NCBI RefSeq assembly: GCF_002835995.1
Contig: NZ_PJBZ01000041.1
Coordinates: forward strand, 1-64,000
From: Psychromonas sp. Urea-02u-13
GTDB taxonomy: Bacteria > Pseudomonadota > Gammaproteobacteria > Enterobacterales > Psychromonadaceae
Length of the DNA: 64,000 nucleotides
Reading direction: 5' to 3'
The notes under the pieces were generated by a model. The model was given only the letters and a program-made list of their open reading frames with translations, was not told where the DNA came from and ran no database searches. This document shows, piece by piece, positions 54,273-63,491 of this stretch. Both the position numbers and the translations under genes were made by a program. Numbering within the stretch: position 1 is the stretch's first letter; every line of letters begins with the position of its first letter.

Positions 54273-55562
54273 TTACAGCAGGTAACTATTTGGAATAATA
54301 AATGAGAATTGGCTCCCCTCTCCTAAGTTACTTTCGATGTTTAGCTCGCTGTCATAATGACTTAATGCGTGTTTCACAATCGACAACCCTAACCCTGAGC
54401 CTCCGGTATCACGTGAACGAGATTCATCAACACGATAAAAACGTTCAGTCAGATGTAAAATGTGCTCTGGTGCAATACCATCACCGTTATCCATCACACA
54501 AAAATATGCCCCGGTTTCACAAGCGCGCCAAATCACTTTAATCGCACCATTTTTAGGCGTGTAATTTACTGCGTTATAAACAAGGTTTGCCATCGCACTG
54601 CGTAATTGCATCTCGTCGCCAAGCAGTTGTAATTTATCTTCCACTGCAAAGTTGAGTTGTAATTTTTTATCTTTAGACAGCGTGTGTGCTTCATTTTCAA
54701 TTTGTTTCAACATCGCTGGCACATTAACTTCGTCATCAAAATCGATGCTAGCAGCACCTTCTATTTTTGACAGCGTCATTAATTGCTCGACTAACGAACA
54801 CATACGCGATGTTTGTTGATCTAATACAGTAATGGCTTTTTCTTGGCGTGATCCGGCTTCACTTTGCATACCGAGTATCTCAATATAGCCTTGTAATACC
54901 GTTAATGGCGTACGTAACTCATGGGAAACATTGGCTACAAACTGGCGTCGTTGCTCGTCTAATTGGCGGTAAGTGGTCACATCACGAACAATCAAAATAC
55001 GCTGATGTTTGGCGTAAGGCATCACGCGGAACTCAAGCATTTTTTCTGCGTTAATGGGTGACGTAAGATCTAACGGTTGGTCATAATCACTGCTTTTAAG
55101 ATGTTCAACAAAAAGAGGATTACGTATCAGGTTGGTAATATTGTCACCAGAATCTTCTGGCCACTTAAAGCCAAGTTGGAACTGAGCTAAACGGTTGCAC
55201 CAGATTATCTCGCCACTTTTATGGAACACCACCACGGCATCGGGTAAGGCTTCTGAGCCCTCACGAAATCGGCTGATCACAGAGGCTAAATTATTACGCC
55301 TTTTACGATGACGTTGTTGCATATTATGAATACCAATAAAGGCATGTTCCCACTCAGATTTCCCATGGGGTAAAACGGTACTGTGGCTATTCCATAACCA
55401 ATTATTTAGGATTTTCAGATAATAATAATGCCAAATAATGTGCACAAAAAAAGACACTAATAATAATTCTTGTAAACAATCAAATAGCGCGCCCACAATA
55501 ATAACCGGCAGGTATACAAATACCAGCCCCCACATCAATGCCTTCCATGAATAGATTTTCAA
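54273..55562 (-). CDS. phoR: Phosphate sensor histidine kinase
   Basis: 429 residues, as E. coli PhoR (431). Two N-terminal transmembrane helices (about 9-28 and 30-50), a PAS domain (105-200), HisKA with H214 in NVSHELRTPLT, and a HATPase domain with VYNAVNYTPK, DNGDGIAPEH and GGSGLGLSIV. It phosphorylates PhoB when phosphate is low. It starts 17 bp after phoB. Confidence 0.95.
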   Translation of the reverse strand: MKIYSWKALMWGLVFVYLPVIIVGALFDCLQELLLVSFFVHIIWHYYYLKILNNWLWNSHSTVLPHGKSEWEHAFIGIHNMQQRHRKRRNNLASVISRFREGSEALPDAVVVFHKSGEIIWCNRLAQFQLGFKWPEDSGDNITNLIRNPLFVEHLKSSDYDQPLDLTSPINAEKMLEFRVMPYAKHQRILIVRDVTTYRQLDEQRRQFVANVSHELRTPLTVLQGYIEILGMQSEAGSRQEKAITVLDQQTSRMCSLVEQLMTLSKIEGAASIDFDDEVNVPAMLKQIENEAHTLSKDKKLQLNFAVEDKLQLLGDEMQLRSAMANLVYNAVNYTPKNGAIKVIWRACETGAYFCVMDNGDGIAPEHILHLTERFYRVDESRSRDTGGSGLGLSIVKHALSHYDSELNIESNLGEGSQFSFIIPNSYLL

Positions 55563-55579
55563 TTTTTAGTCTTCTATGG

Positions 55580-56263
55580 TTATTGCTTGGTCGAGAAACG
55601 GTAACCTGAGCCACGTACTGTTTGCACAAGATAATCATGATCTTTTAATGCTTTGCGTAAACGTCTGATATGCACATCAACCGTGCGATCTTCAACGTAA
55701 ACGTTAGTACCCCAGACATTATTAAGTAATTGCTCACGGCTATAAACACGTTCAGGATGAGTCATAAAGAAGTGTAATAATTTAAACTCTGTTGGCCCCA
55801 TGTCTAATGGCGAGTCATCGAGTGTGGCACGATGTGAAATGGGGTCTAACTTCAGTTTTCCAACTTCTAATGTATCATCAAGTGACGTTGGATTAACGCG
55901 GCGTAATACCGATTTAAGGCGCGCCATTAACTCTTTAGGTGAAAAAGGTTTAGTCACATAATCATCGGCGCCATTTTCAAGGCCACGGACTTTATCTTCT
56001 TCTTCGCCACGAGCCGTCAACATCACCACAGGAATTTGGCGTAACATTTCATCGACTTTAAGATATTTAAGTAGCTTGATACCGCTGCCACCTGGGAACA
56101 TCCAATCTAATAGAATAAGGTCAGGGTAAGGTTCACCAAGTTGCTCTAATGCGACTTGATAACTATCAGCTTCTATACACTCGTAGCCATGTTGTTCAAG
56201 AACAAAACATAACATATCACGGATTGCGACTTCATCTTCGACTACTAATATACGACTTGCCAT
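55580..56263 (-). CDS. phoB: Phosphate regulon response regulator
   Basis: 227 residues from [11 protein letters not shown]; the longer frame to 56341 has no support and AGGTAAG precedes the chosen ATG. The receiver domain has acidic residues at 10-11, D53 as the phospho-acceptor and the conserved K in YVTKPFSP; the OmpR-type winged helix ([29 protein letters not shown]) follows. It activates high-affinity phosphate uptake and is autoregulated through the Pho box upstream. Confidence 0.96.
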   Translation of the reverse strand: MASRILVVEDEVAIRDMLCFVLEQHGYECIEADSYQVALEQLGEPYPDLILLDWMFPGGSGIKLLKYLKVDEMLRQIPVVMLTARGEEEDKVRGLENGADDYVTKPFSPKELMARLKSVLRRVNPTSLDDTLEVGKLKLDPISHRATLDDSPLDMGPTEFKLLHFFMTHPERVYSREQLLNNVWGTNVYVEDRTVDVHIRRLRKALKDHDYLVQTVRGSGYRFSTKQ

Positions 56264-56315
56264 AGTACTTACCTGTCTATCTAAATTTAAAGTGGCGCTA
56301 TTATTACCTCGCATT

Positions 56316-56332
56316 ATGACACTTATATGACA
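56316..56332 (-). promoter_or_regulatory. Pho box upstream of phoB
   Basis: On the minus strand TGTCAT-ATAAG-TGTCAT: two TGTCAT repeats 11 bp apart, the classical PhoB site, about 55 bp before the ATG. A further CTGTCAT lies on the other strand at 56346. Confidence 0.75.
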
Positions 56333-56341
56333 AAAGCTCAT

Positions 56342-56797
56342 AAACTGTCATAAATACCAACCACATTTAATTTGTGATCAGCCTTACTTGTTAAAACGAG
56401 CACTATCTACGTTATGAATTTTATTCAAAACGTCCTATTCTTCACCACGTTGTGGCCAGCTAAAGCTGTTCAAAATCATTCCATACGATTTTGTGAAAGG
56501 AGAATAACTACTTCCTACAACTCATGCCTTGATAGCACTCATTTTTCCTACGCAATACAAGATCACATATTTAATGCACTTGGTATAACAACGAGTAAAC
56601 ATCAACAATTGCTCAGTTCGGCTATCTTAGCGTATCTATTCACGAAAAAGTGCGACTTTACAAAATTAATCGGTGCGCTTTTACATTTTAAACGAGCAAT
56701 AAAATGTGTTGTTCTGAGCATTTATTAAAAAATGGTAAACTCTTTTTCAAATTTCATTTACACTCTTCCCTCTGATTTTTATTTTAAGGTGTTTCCC
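56342..56797. other. Intergenic region between phoB and rdgC
   Basis: About 450 bp. A 104-codon frame at 56414-56728 was judged not to be a gene because it lacks a ribosome site and has unlikely composition. ACATTTT..AAAATGT (56683-56708) is a small inverted repeat before rdgC. Confidence 0.5.
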
Positions 56798-57706
56798 ATG
56801 TTTTTCAAAAACCTACAAGTTTATCGTTTTACCCGTCCACTAGAGCAAGATGAAAAAGCGTTAGAGCGAAACTTAGAAGAGTTTAAATTTAAACCTTGCG
56901 GAAGCCAAGATGTCTCAAAATTAGGCTGGATATTCCCAATGGGAAAAATCGGCGCAATGTACACCCATACAGCCAATAAACAAATTCTTATCTGCCTTAA
57001 AAAAGAAGAAAAAATGGTACCGGCAGGTGTGATTAAAGATCAGCTAAATGAACGTGTTGAAGCGATTGAAGCTGAGCAAGGTCGCGCATTAAAGAAAAAA
57101 GAAAAAGACTCTTTAAAAGAAGAGATCATGATGCAGTTATTGCCACGTGCCTTTAGCCGTACTTCACAAACGTATGCGTGGATAGACCCTGAATCAGATA
57201 TGCTTTATGTTGATGCTTCAAGCGCGCGTAAAGCCGAAGAGCTAATCTCGTTATTACGTAAAACATTAGGTAGTTTACCGGTTGTGCCAATTCAACTTAA
57301 AAACCAAGCTGATGTTGTGATGACTGACTGGTTAGTAGAAGGTAATATTCCAACAAATTTCAAATTAGAAGATGAAGCTGAATTGTGCTCTGCATTAGAA
57401 GGCGGCGGTATTATTCGTTGTAAGCAACAAGACCTGCTTTCAGATGAAATAAAAAATCATCTTTCATCGGATAAATTTGTGACTAAACTTGCGCTGAACT
57501 GGGCTGATAGCATCTCGTTTATCATTGGTGAAGAGTTTATGCTGAAACGCATTAAATTCTCTGATGTATTACAAGAGCAAAATGAAGACATTGAAAAAGA
57601 TGACTTTGCAGCCCGTTTCGATGCAGATTTTGCGTTAATGACAGGTGAAATCAAACTGCTTGTTCCAGCTGTGATTGAGGCTTTTGGTGGTCAACAGACA
57701 CTATAA
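56798..57706 (+). CDS. rdgC: Recombination-associated protein RdgC
   Basis: 302 residues from MFFKNLQVYRFTRP, matching the E. coli length (303); TTAAGGTG precedes the ATG. The N-terminal KNLQVYRFT and the conserved FKPCGSQDVSKLGWIFPMG are characteristic. RdgC forms a ring dimer on DNA and restrains RecA. Hydrophobic and charged segments are distributed as in the family. Confidence 0.95.
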   Translation: MFFKNLQVYRFTRPLEQDEKALERNLEEFKFKPCGSQDVSKLGWIFPMGKIGAMYTHTANKQILICLKKEEKMVPAGVIKDQLNERVEAIEAEQGRALKKKEKDSLKEEIMMQLLPRAFSRTSQTYAWIDPESDMLYVDASSARKAEELISLLRKTLGSLPVVPIQLKNQADVVMTDWLVEGNIPTNFKLEDEAELCSALEGGGIIRCKQQDLLSDEIKNHLSSDKFVTKLALNWADSISFIIGEEFMLKRIKFSDVLQEQNEDIEKDDFAARFDADFALMTGEIKLLVPAVIEAFGGQQTL

Positions 57707-57781
57707 GCAAACACACACAACGTCGTACAAAATGACGCAAAAGAGGCTTTCACTCAATAGCCTCTCTAAAAAACAAACCTT

Positions 57782-57813
57782 AGAAAAACCGCTTAAAAAA
57801 AGCGGTTTTTCTG
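57782..57813 (+). terminator. Terminator after rdgC
   Basis: AAAAACCGCTT and AAGCGGTTTTT form an 11-bp stem followed by T's. Confidence 0.85.
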
Positions 57814-57861
57814 TTATTATTCTCGCTTAATTTTCCCATCAATTAAATGAGATTTATTAAC

Positions 57862-59052
57862 ATGAGTGTATCAATATTTGGTAGTGCTAAATCCCCCAGT
57901 GCAACAAAAGCCCTTTTACTCGGTTCGGGGGAGTTAGGTAAAGAAGTCGCGATTGAACTACAACGCTTTGGCATTGAAGTGGTAGCGGCAGACAGTTATG
58001 AAAATGCCCCAGCAATGCAAGTTGCCCATTCATCTCACGTAGTATCAATGCTTGATGGCGATAAGCTAGAGCAGATTATCCGCGCAGAAAAACCTGATTT
58101 TATCATTCCTGAAGTCGAAGCGATTGCCACTGATACCCTTGTTAAGCTAGAAAAAGAAGGCTTTAATATTATCCCTTCTGCACGTGCCACTAAGCTCACC
58201 ATGGACAGAGAAGGCATTCGTCGCCTTGTCGCAGAAACACTTAGCGTTAAAACCTCTCCTTATTTCTTTACTGATATAAAAGAACAATATCTACAAGCCG
58301 TCAAAGAAGTCGGTATTCCCTGCGTCGTTAAACCGGTCATGAGTAGCTCAGGTAAAGGACAAACCGTGATTAAATCTGATACAGATTTAGATGCTGCCTG
58401 GGACTATTCACAAGAAGGCGGTCGTACTGGCGCCGGTCGCGTTATTGTAGAAGGATTTGTACCCTTTGATTATGAAATCACGCTACTGACGATCAGTGCG
58501 ATTGATGGCGTACATTTTTGCGCGCCTATTGGTCATCGCCAAGAAAATGGAGATTACCGTGAGTCATGGCAGCCACAAGTAATGTCTGATATTGCACTTC
58601 AACAAGCACAAGACATTGCAAAAAAAGTGGTCACTGAATTAGGCGGTTATGGCCTGTTTGGTATGGAGTTCTTTATTAAAGGTGATGAGGTTTACTTTAA
58701 TGAAGTTTCACCACGTCCACACGACACCGGTTTAGTAACTTTACTTTCCCAGGATGCGTCAGAGTTTGCATTGCACGTTCGTGCCATTTTGGGCTTCCCT
58801 ATTGGCACTATCACGCAATATGGCCCAACGGCATCGAGTGTTATTTTAGGTAATGGTAAATCAGAAGATATTCAATACAGTAATATCGCCCAAGCATTAG
58901 GTCTGGTTAATGGCGCACAAATTCGTCTTTTTGCAAAACCCGATATTAATGGCTCACGCCGCTTAGGTGTTGCGATTGCCCGTGGCGATGATACCAACAG
59001 CGCCGTTATTAATGCCAAACTGGTTTCTGATGCCGTCAATATTAAGTATTAG
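57862..59052 (+). CDS. purT: Formate-dependent GAR transformylase
   Basis: 396 residues from [12 protein letters not shown] (E. coli 392); a 5-codon longer start is less likely because TGAGAT precedes this ATG. ATP-grasp enzyme: [19 protein letters not shown] at the N-terminus, [16 protein letters not shown] (ATP-binding loop) and [21 protein letters not shown] with the metal-binding glutamates. It uses formate and ATP to formylate GAR in purine synthesis. A MITE sits between the gene and its terminator. Confidence 0.97.
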   Translation: MSVSIFGSAKSPSATKALLLGSGELGKEVAIELQRFGIEVVAADSYENAPAMQVAHSSHVVSMLDGDKLEQIIRAEKPDFIIPEVEAIATDTLVKLEKEGFNIIPSARATKLTMDREGIRRLVAETLSVKTSPYFFTDIKEQYLQAVKEVGIPCVVKPVMSSSGKGQTVIKSDTDLDAAWDYSQEGGRTGAGRVIVEGFVPFDYEITLLTISAIDGVHFCAPIGHRQENGDYRESWQPQVMSDIALQQAQDIAKKVVTELGGYGLFGMEFFIKGDEVYFNEVSPRPHDTGLVTLLSQDASEFALHVRAILGFPIGTITQYGPTASSVILGNGKSEDIQYSNIAQALGLVNGAQIRLFAKPDINGSRRLGVAIARGDDTNSAVINAKLVSDAVNIKY

Positions 59053-59081
59053 TACTGGATAACAGGCAATAAAATAGATTC

Positions 59082-59355
59082 GTAATTACTCAGCACCCGG
59101 CTAAAACGTGTGCTTTTCATACGAAAATAGACAGTAACTGTTCAGGGCTAAGCTATTTATGCTTAGTTCAAGGCGAAAAAGCGCAGTTTAGTCGTTTAAA
59201 TACTTCGTACATCCTGTACTACGCCCTTCGGGCCAACCTACGGATGTTCAAATTTATTCCCGATAAATTTGTGAGCATTTTTAAACACGGTTATCGTCAG
59301 ATAACTGAAACTTTACCTTGAACAGACCTTAAATAGCGACGGCCTGAGTAGTTAC
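59082..59355. mobile_element. 274-bp MITE with 12-bp ends and 8-bp target duplication
   Basis: Ends GTAATTACTCAG and CTGAGTAGTTAC are inverted repeats with one mismatch. Directly outside, ATAGATTC occurs at 59074-59081 and again at 59356-59363, an 8-bp target-site duplication. It contains no reading frame. A shortened inverted copy is at 36665. Confidence 0.9.
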
Positions 59356-59368
59356 ATAGATTCAATTG

Positions 59369-59400
59369 TAAAAAAGGTAACTTCGGTTACCTTTTTTTAT
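59369..59400 (+). terminator. purT terminator, displaced by the MITE
   Basis: AAAAAAGGTAAC-TTCG-GTTACCTTTTTTT with a T-rich tail. It lies beyond the MITE, 320 bp after the purT stop. Confidence 0.85.
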
Positions 59401-59484
59401 GCCTACAAAACCCCTTTATGCTCATAAAAACAGCACCTTCTCTATAAAACTGTAAATAAAGCTTGAAATATAGACAAAATAATG

Positions 59485-59504
59485 TACTGTTGTTTTATAC
59501 AGTG
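59485..59504 (+). promoter_or_regulatory. LexA (SOS) box
   Basis: TACTGTTGTTTTATACAGTG contains CTG-N10-CAG in the full LexA consensus, 32 bp before the sulA-like ATG. A second half-site pair ACAGTG..ATACAGTA overlaps it to the right. Confidence 0.8.
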
Positions 59505-59535
59505 TTTATTCATACAGTATTTGTAAGGTGGTTTT

Positions 59536-59952
59536 ATGTTATCTCGCTATCAGCAACAGGCAAACAACAATTCATTCAATGTTAGACATATTGATTCACA
59601 TATCAGCAAGTCGCAAAACAGATTAACCTTGAGTTATGATCTGAATAACTATCACCCGCTTCTGCAGCACTTACAAACCTCAGAGGATCCAAGGTGGATC
59701 CTATTTATTGCGCCACCAGGAAAACCTAACTTTCAGTTTTTACAGCAAGCAGGTATTAATAAAAGCCGTATTATTACGCTTAACCAAAAGCAGCTAAATG
59801 ATCCGGATCAGCTTTTTAAAGACGCACTCGCGAGTAATAATTACGCGGCCGTTATTCGTTGGGTAGCGAAGTGTAATAAACCACTAATGAATGAGATAAA
59901 TCAATTAACAGCCGATTCTAATACCCACTGTTTTGTTTATTGCGCACAATAA
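59536..59952 (+). CDS. sulA: SulA-like SOS cell-division inhibitor
   Basis: 138 residues. The central RecA-like half-fold RWILFIAPPGKPNFQFLQQAGINKSRIITLN resembles SulA (..W..FIAPPGKP.. motif), which blocks FtsZ after DNA damage. Sequence identity to E. coli SulA is low, so the name rests on the motif, the length and the LexA box upstream. AAGGTGG is the ribosome site. Confidence 0.8.
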   Translation: MLSRYQQQANNNSFNVRHIDSHISKSQNRLTLSYDLNNYHPLLQHLQTSEDPRWILFIAPPGKPNFQFLQQAGINKSRIITLNQKQLNDPDQLFKDALASNNYAAVIRWVAKCNKPLMNEINQLTADSNTHCFVYCAQ

Positions 59953-59995
59953 ACGGTATAATAAGTGCTTATTAAATACTTTCTAGGAAGCACCT

Positions 59996-60199
59996 ATGTA
60001 CCCATACTGCGATAAAACAAAAAATATCATCAATATGATTGGAAGTGGCGATGCAGCTTACGTACCAAAAGCAATCACCTGCGCGATTAAAGCCTTAGAT
60101 GCGATAGCAGCCAATGAGCAACTAGATAACACCACACGTGAAGATGCCGCCTTTGCAGCGGCTAACTTAGTATTAAGTGATTATAACGACAACGATTAA
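59996..60199 (+). CDS. yaeP: UPF0253 family protein YaeP
   Basis: 67 residues. SGDAAYVPKAITCAIKALDAIAANE..REDAAFAAANLVLSDY aligns with E. coli YaeP. A small conserved cytoplasmic protein of unknown function. It lies 43 bp after the sulA-like gene with AGGA as ribosome site. Confidence 0.88.
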   Translation: MYPYCDKTKNIINMIGSGDAAYVPKAITCAIKALDAIAANEQLDNTTREDAAFAAANLVLSDYNDND

Positions 60200-60229
60200 T
60201 CGAGACTTATGTTGTTAGAGAAGATCTGT

Positions 60230-60350
60230 AGAGAAGGTTATTAGAGAAAGCTGTTGTGACGATTGTAGCGAAGGTTGTAAGTGACTATCGTTAGAGACAG
60301 CTGTCATCGAAGGTTGTAAGTGACTATCGTTAGAAACGGCTGTTAGTGAA
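60230..60350. repeat. 39-bp tandem repeats after yaeP
   Basis: CGAAGGTTGTAAGTGACTAT starts at 60269 and 60308 (two near-perfect 39-bp units), with a degenerate unit before and the start of another after. Noncoding. Confidence 0.8.
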
Positions 60351-60375
60351 GGAAACAGCAGGCTAAAGGCAGGCA

Positions 60376-60417
60376 AAAAAAAAGTAAGAAAACACTGTGT
60401 GTTTGCTTACTTTTTCT
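60376..60417. terminator. Bidirectional terminator
   Basis: AAAAGTAAGAAAACAC and GTGTTTGCTTACTTTT form a long stem between the rightward yaeP and leftward nlpI genes. Confidence 0.8.
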
Positions 60418-60447
60418 CGTTTCAGGCATAAGCCAAAGTGAAACGAA

Positions 60448-61368
60448 TTAATTAACGGTTTTTAACGCTTGCTCTTGTAACTCTTTTTGAATTGAAGCCA
60501 GCTCCATTAACGCATATTTATATTCAATAAACTCATGGATATTAGTGGTTGTGGTGAGTTTAAAGTAATAAATCGCCTTGTCTAAATTACCCGATAGTTT
60601 ATGAAAATGACCCAGGTAAAAATACGCTTCACAAAGACGCTGCGCGATCTCTTTGTTTGTTTCTACGCCATTACCAATAGTTTCAAAAAAGGCTTTCTCT
60701 GAGGTACGTCCCGCAATCACATCAATCAATGACCAGACATAACGATTGTCACTGCCTGTTGATTGCTCTTCTTGTAATGTAATCAGTGCTTTCTCAGGGT
60801 CAATCTTACTGTCGATAATGTAACGCCATAATGTACGGTAAGGGTCGCTTTTATCCATTTCGTAAAAAGTATTAATATCACGTGATGCCAGTGGGTAACG
60901 CTTCACTTGATAAAGCCCTACTGCACGGTGTAAATAACTGTATTGCATTTTACCATTGAGCTCGATAGCTGCATCAAAGGCATCAAAAGCTTCGTCATAT
61001 GACTGACCTAATAACAGGTAAATCCCAAGAGAATTGTAAGCATCTGGAAATGCGGGATCAGCATTGATAGATTGTGTGAAATCGTAACGACTGTGAGCAC
61101 TTAACCCCATGCGGTCATAAATAATGCCACGTTCATAAAAGAGCAATGCTTTCTGTTTTGAATCCCCTTTATGTTCTGCAATAAGCTGATTAAGGCGTAA
61201 TAATTTAACTTCATCTTGATAATCAATCTGTACTGCTGTTGCAACCGGTAATACGACCATCGGGTTGGTTTTTTCTTTATGGCGGGTATTATTTTGAGGC
61301 ACTGATTCACAGGCAGTTAAAACAGCAATAAGAGGCAATAAAGTGAGTGCTGATAGTTTCAATTTCAT
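60448..61368 (-). CDS. nlpI: Lipoprotein NlpI
   Basis: 306 residues (E. coli 294). A lipoprotein signal with lipobox LTAC (Cys19), then TPR repeats such as AHSRYDFTQSINADPAFPDAYNSLGIYLLLGQSYDEAFDAF. NlpI is an outer-membrane adaptor for murein hydrolases and the Prc protease. The terminator at 60376 is its end. Confidence 0.92.
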   Translation of the reverse strand: MKLKLSALTLLPLIAVLTACESVPQNNTRHKEKTNPMVVLPVATAVQIDYQDEVKLLRLNQLIAEHKGDSKQKALLFYERGIIYDRMGLSAHSRYDFTQSINADPAFPDAYNSLGIYLLLGQSYDEAFDAFDAAIELNGKMQYSYLHRAVGLYQVKRYPLASRDINTFYEMDKSDPYRTLWRYIIDSKIDPEKALITLQEEQSTGSDNRYVWSLIDVIAGRTSEKAFFETIGNGVETNKEIAQRLCEAYFYLGHFHKLSGNLDKAIYYFKLTTTTNIHEFIEYKYALMELASIQKELQEQALKTVN

Positions 61369-61513
61369 GAATAAAGCCTTATGGATAAGAGTTTTAAGAG
61401 TGAACTATAATAATAACAAAGTAAAGGTAGATAATGATTTGAGGACAAAAAGTCGTGAATAGAAGTAGGTTTAATGGTACTTAGACAGGTTTAATGGCGC
61501 TTAGAAAGCTTTA

Positions 61514-62215
61514 TTACAGACAAGTCCCCGCTCTGCATAATTTCACATCTTCTTGCAAATACTTTTTAGCGATACTTATTTTTTGTTTTTGCAATTTATC
61601 TTCAAGAATAGTTAGGGGCTCTCCTGCTGTTATTGTAAAGGGAGTAACTGCCCAAATAACCGCCATCATATAAATACTATTTTCACCGCGCATTATTTTG
61701 TAATAACCCAATTCACCTTGTTTAGTATCACGTCTATATGAACAAGCATATTGCCCATAAAAAACCTTTTCAGGTACCCATGATGGTGAACTTGGTTGGT
61801 AAATAATGGCGTTTGCACAAATGCTTTCAATGATGTCTTCAACCGAAACAGCAAAACGCTGTACGCTCATCGATTGTGGCAAATTAGTCAATTTTTGTTT
61901 ATTAATGTGTGTCAGCTTATCGGCTTCATCCGGTTTGATCGGCTCATATTCAATTTCAAAAAAACGTTCTAATTTGAGATCCTTTGTTTTCTGCCAACCA
62001 TTCGCCCAACCAGGATACGTCGGTGCAAAAAAACGTTCTTCTTGAACAAGCTCATCGGCAATGGATTCATCGCCTAGTTCTAAGTCAATTAATAAGTTAT
62101 TACAAGGTGTTGTAGAGTAGTGAATAGTTCCTTCGTCGTCGCACTTATAGACCTCAGCATAAAGAGGCGCAGTGAATATAAATAGAAAAATATAAATGAA
62201 CGGTTTATAGAACAT
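61514..62215 (-). CDS. Exported DUF4124-like hypothetical protein
   Basis: 233 residues with a signal peptide (FIYIFLFIFTAPLYA), then EVYKCDDEGTIHYSTTPC, the N-terminal DUF4124 motif of envelope proteins. The remaining 180 residues contain paired cysteines (SICANAI, QYACSYRR, KLCRAGTC) and are unassigned. Periplasmic location is likely. It is a solitary leftward gene. Confidence 0.75.
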   Translation of the reverse strand: MFYKPFIYIFLFIFTAPLYAEVYKCDDEGTIHYSTTPCNNLLIDLELGDESIADELVQEERFFAPTYPGWANGWQKTKDLKLERFFEIEYEPIKPDEADKLTHINKQKLTNLPQSMSVQRFAVSVEDIIESICANAIIYQPSSPSWVPEKVFYGQYACSYRRDTKQGELGYYKIMRGENSIYMMAVIWAVTPFTITAGEPLTILEDKLQKQKISIAKKYLQEDVKLCRAGTCL

Positions 62216-62300
62216 AAAAATTAAAGGAACCTTTTATTTTATAATAAGTTATTTTAGCTTACTTCTTATTTTGAAAAACGGTGAAAGAAAATAGCCTTAT

Positions 62301-62573
62301 TTATAAATCAAGTTTATGAATGTCATCTTGAGAGAAACGTTTTTGTAAAACTGATTTTTTTTCCATGTACATCTCTCCACCTTTTGCAATACTAAAATGA
62401 TCTGGATTATCATTATGCAAACTTTGGTATGCCATAATTATCTGTAACGTATCCGCTTTTTGTTTTTCATCAAGTGGGTTACCATCTAGCCATCGACCTG
62501 TCTCAACTGATTGTTTTAACTTACTATATAGTGATGGCGATAGCTTTTTAGCATACTCAGTAATATTTGACAC
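62301..62573 (-). CDS. yeaC: DUF1315 family protein (YeaC-like)
   Basis: 90 residues, identical in length to E. coli YeaC. LSPSLYSKLKQSVETGRWLDGNPLDEKQKADTLQIIMAYQ matches the family. Cytoplasmic protein of unknown function. Confidence 0.85.
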   Translation of the reverse strand: MSNITEYAKKLSPSLYSKLKQSVETGRWLDGNPLDEKQKADTLQIIMAYQSLHNDNPDHFSIAKGGEMYMEKKSVLQKRFSQDDIHKLDL

Positions 62574-62641
62574 TGTAAATTCCCATTAATTACAAAAATT
62601 ATCTATGCTAAGTATATTGATTTAACGGAATATTTCTACTG

Positions 62642-63484
62642 ATGATTATTAAGACAGCGATGAAACTCTCACTTGTGTGCTCTGCACTGCTATTAACAGC
62701 GTGTAAACCTTGGGTGAGTGACAATATTGGTAGTATTTGTAAAGACTCACCTGAGCTTTGCGAAGACCTACACAAAATTGGAGATTGTCGTTTTAAGCGT
62801 ACTACTGTCATTCGTGCACGCTATTACGACAAAATTGATCCCACTGAAATAAACAAACGAGACTTACTCACAGAGCTCGATGAATATGAATCATGTTTAG
62901 AACTCACTTTGTTTATGCAATATACACGTAATAAAAATCGTAAAAAATTACGTTTAGAGAATTACCTTAAAGCGCAGGAACTCATTCAAATAAATCTCAA
63001 AGAAAGCAAAGGCACTAAAGATCCCATGCTCGCTTATTATCTTTGGACACATCATCAAGACATGCAGGCTCGGAGAGTATTTTTAACCTTCGCAACCAAA
63101 GAGGATATCCGCGATCCTAAAATATTGTTTAAACTCGCAACGATTTATTCCAAAGACAATGCGCAAACATCACTCAATCTATTTTATAAAGCCTTGCGTT
63201 ATACGACCTCATTAAAGCAAACGTCTCCCGCGACCTTTACCATGATCATGACGATTTTTTACCAGAAAAAATTATTTGAAGAAGCTTATGTCTGGGCGTT
63301 AATCGCTAAAAAAGAAGATGAAAATGATGAGTACCCTATTAATTTAGAATTAATATTACAAAAGGGGAAAAGCCACGGTGATAGGTTAATTTTGAATGAA
63401 GTACAACTGAGGGAAAGAGCGCAGCAATATTATCTACAGTTAAGTGAGGGTAAGTTTCAAATAGAAGCGCCTATTTTACCCTAG
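62642..63484 (+). CDS. DUF2989 lipoprotein
   Basis: 280 residues with lipobox LLTAC (Cys21), followed by KPWVSDNIGSICKDSPELCEDLHKIGDCRFKR, the conserved start of the DUF2989 family known in Shewanella, Vibrio and relatives. The body is TPR-like and helical. An internal ATG at 62660 would give a shorter signal peptide. Function unknown. Confidence 0.82.
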   Translation: MIIKTAMKLSLVCSALLLTACKPWVSDNIGSICKDSPELCEDLHKIGDCRFKRTTVIRARYYDKIDPTEINKRDLLTELDEYESCLELTLFMQYTRNKNRKKLRLENYLKAQELIQINLKESKGTKDPMLAYYLWTHHQDMQARRVFLTFATKEDIRDPKILFKLATIYSKDNAQTSLNLFYKALRYTTSLKQTSPATFTMIMTIFYQKKLFEEAYVWALIAKKEDENDEYPINLELILQKGKSHGDRLILNEVQLRERAQQYYLQLSEGKFQIEAPILP

Positions 63485-63491
63485 TAAAAAA

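Noticed and set aside
56414-56728. 104-codon frame upstream of rdgC
   Set aside because: No ribosome site, unusual composition and no recognisable domain; probably noncoding.
61101-61310. Small frame inside nlpI
   Set aside because: Same-strand shadow of nlpI in another frame without its own ribosome site.
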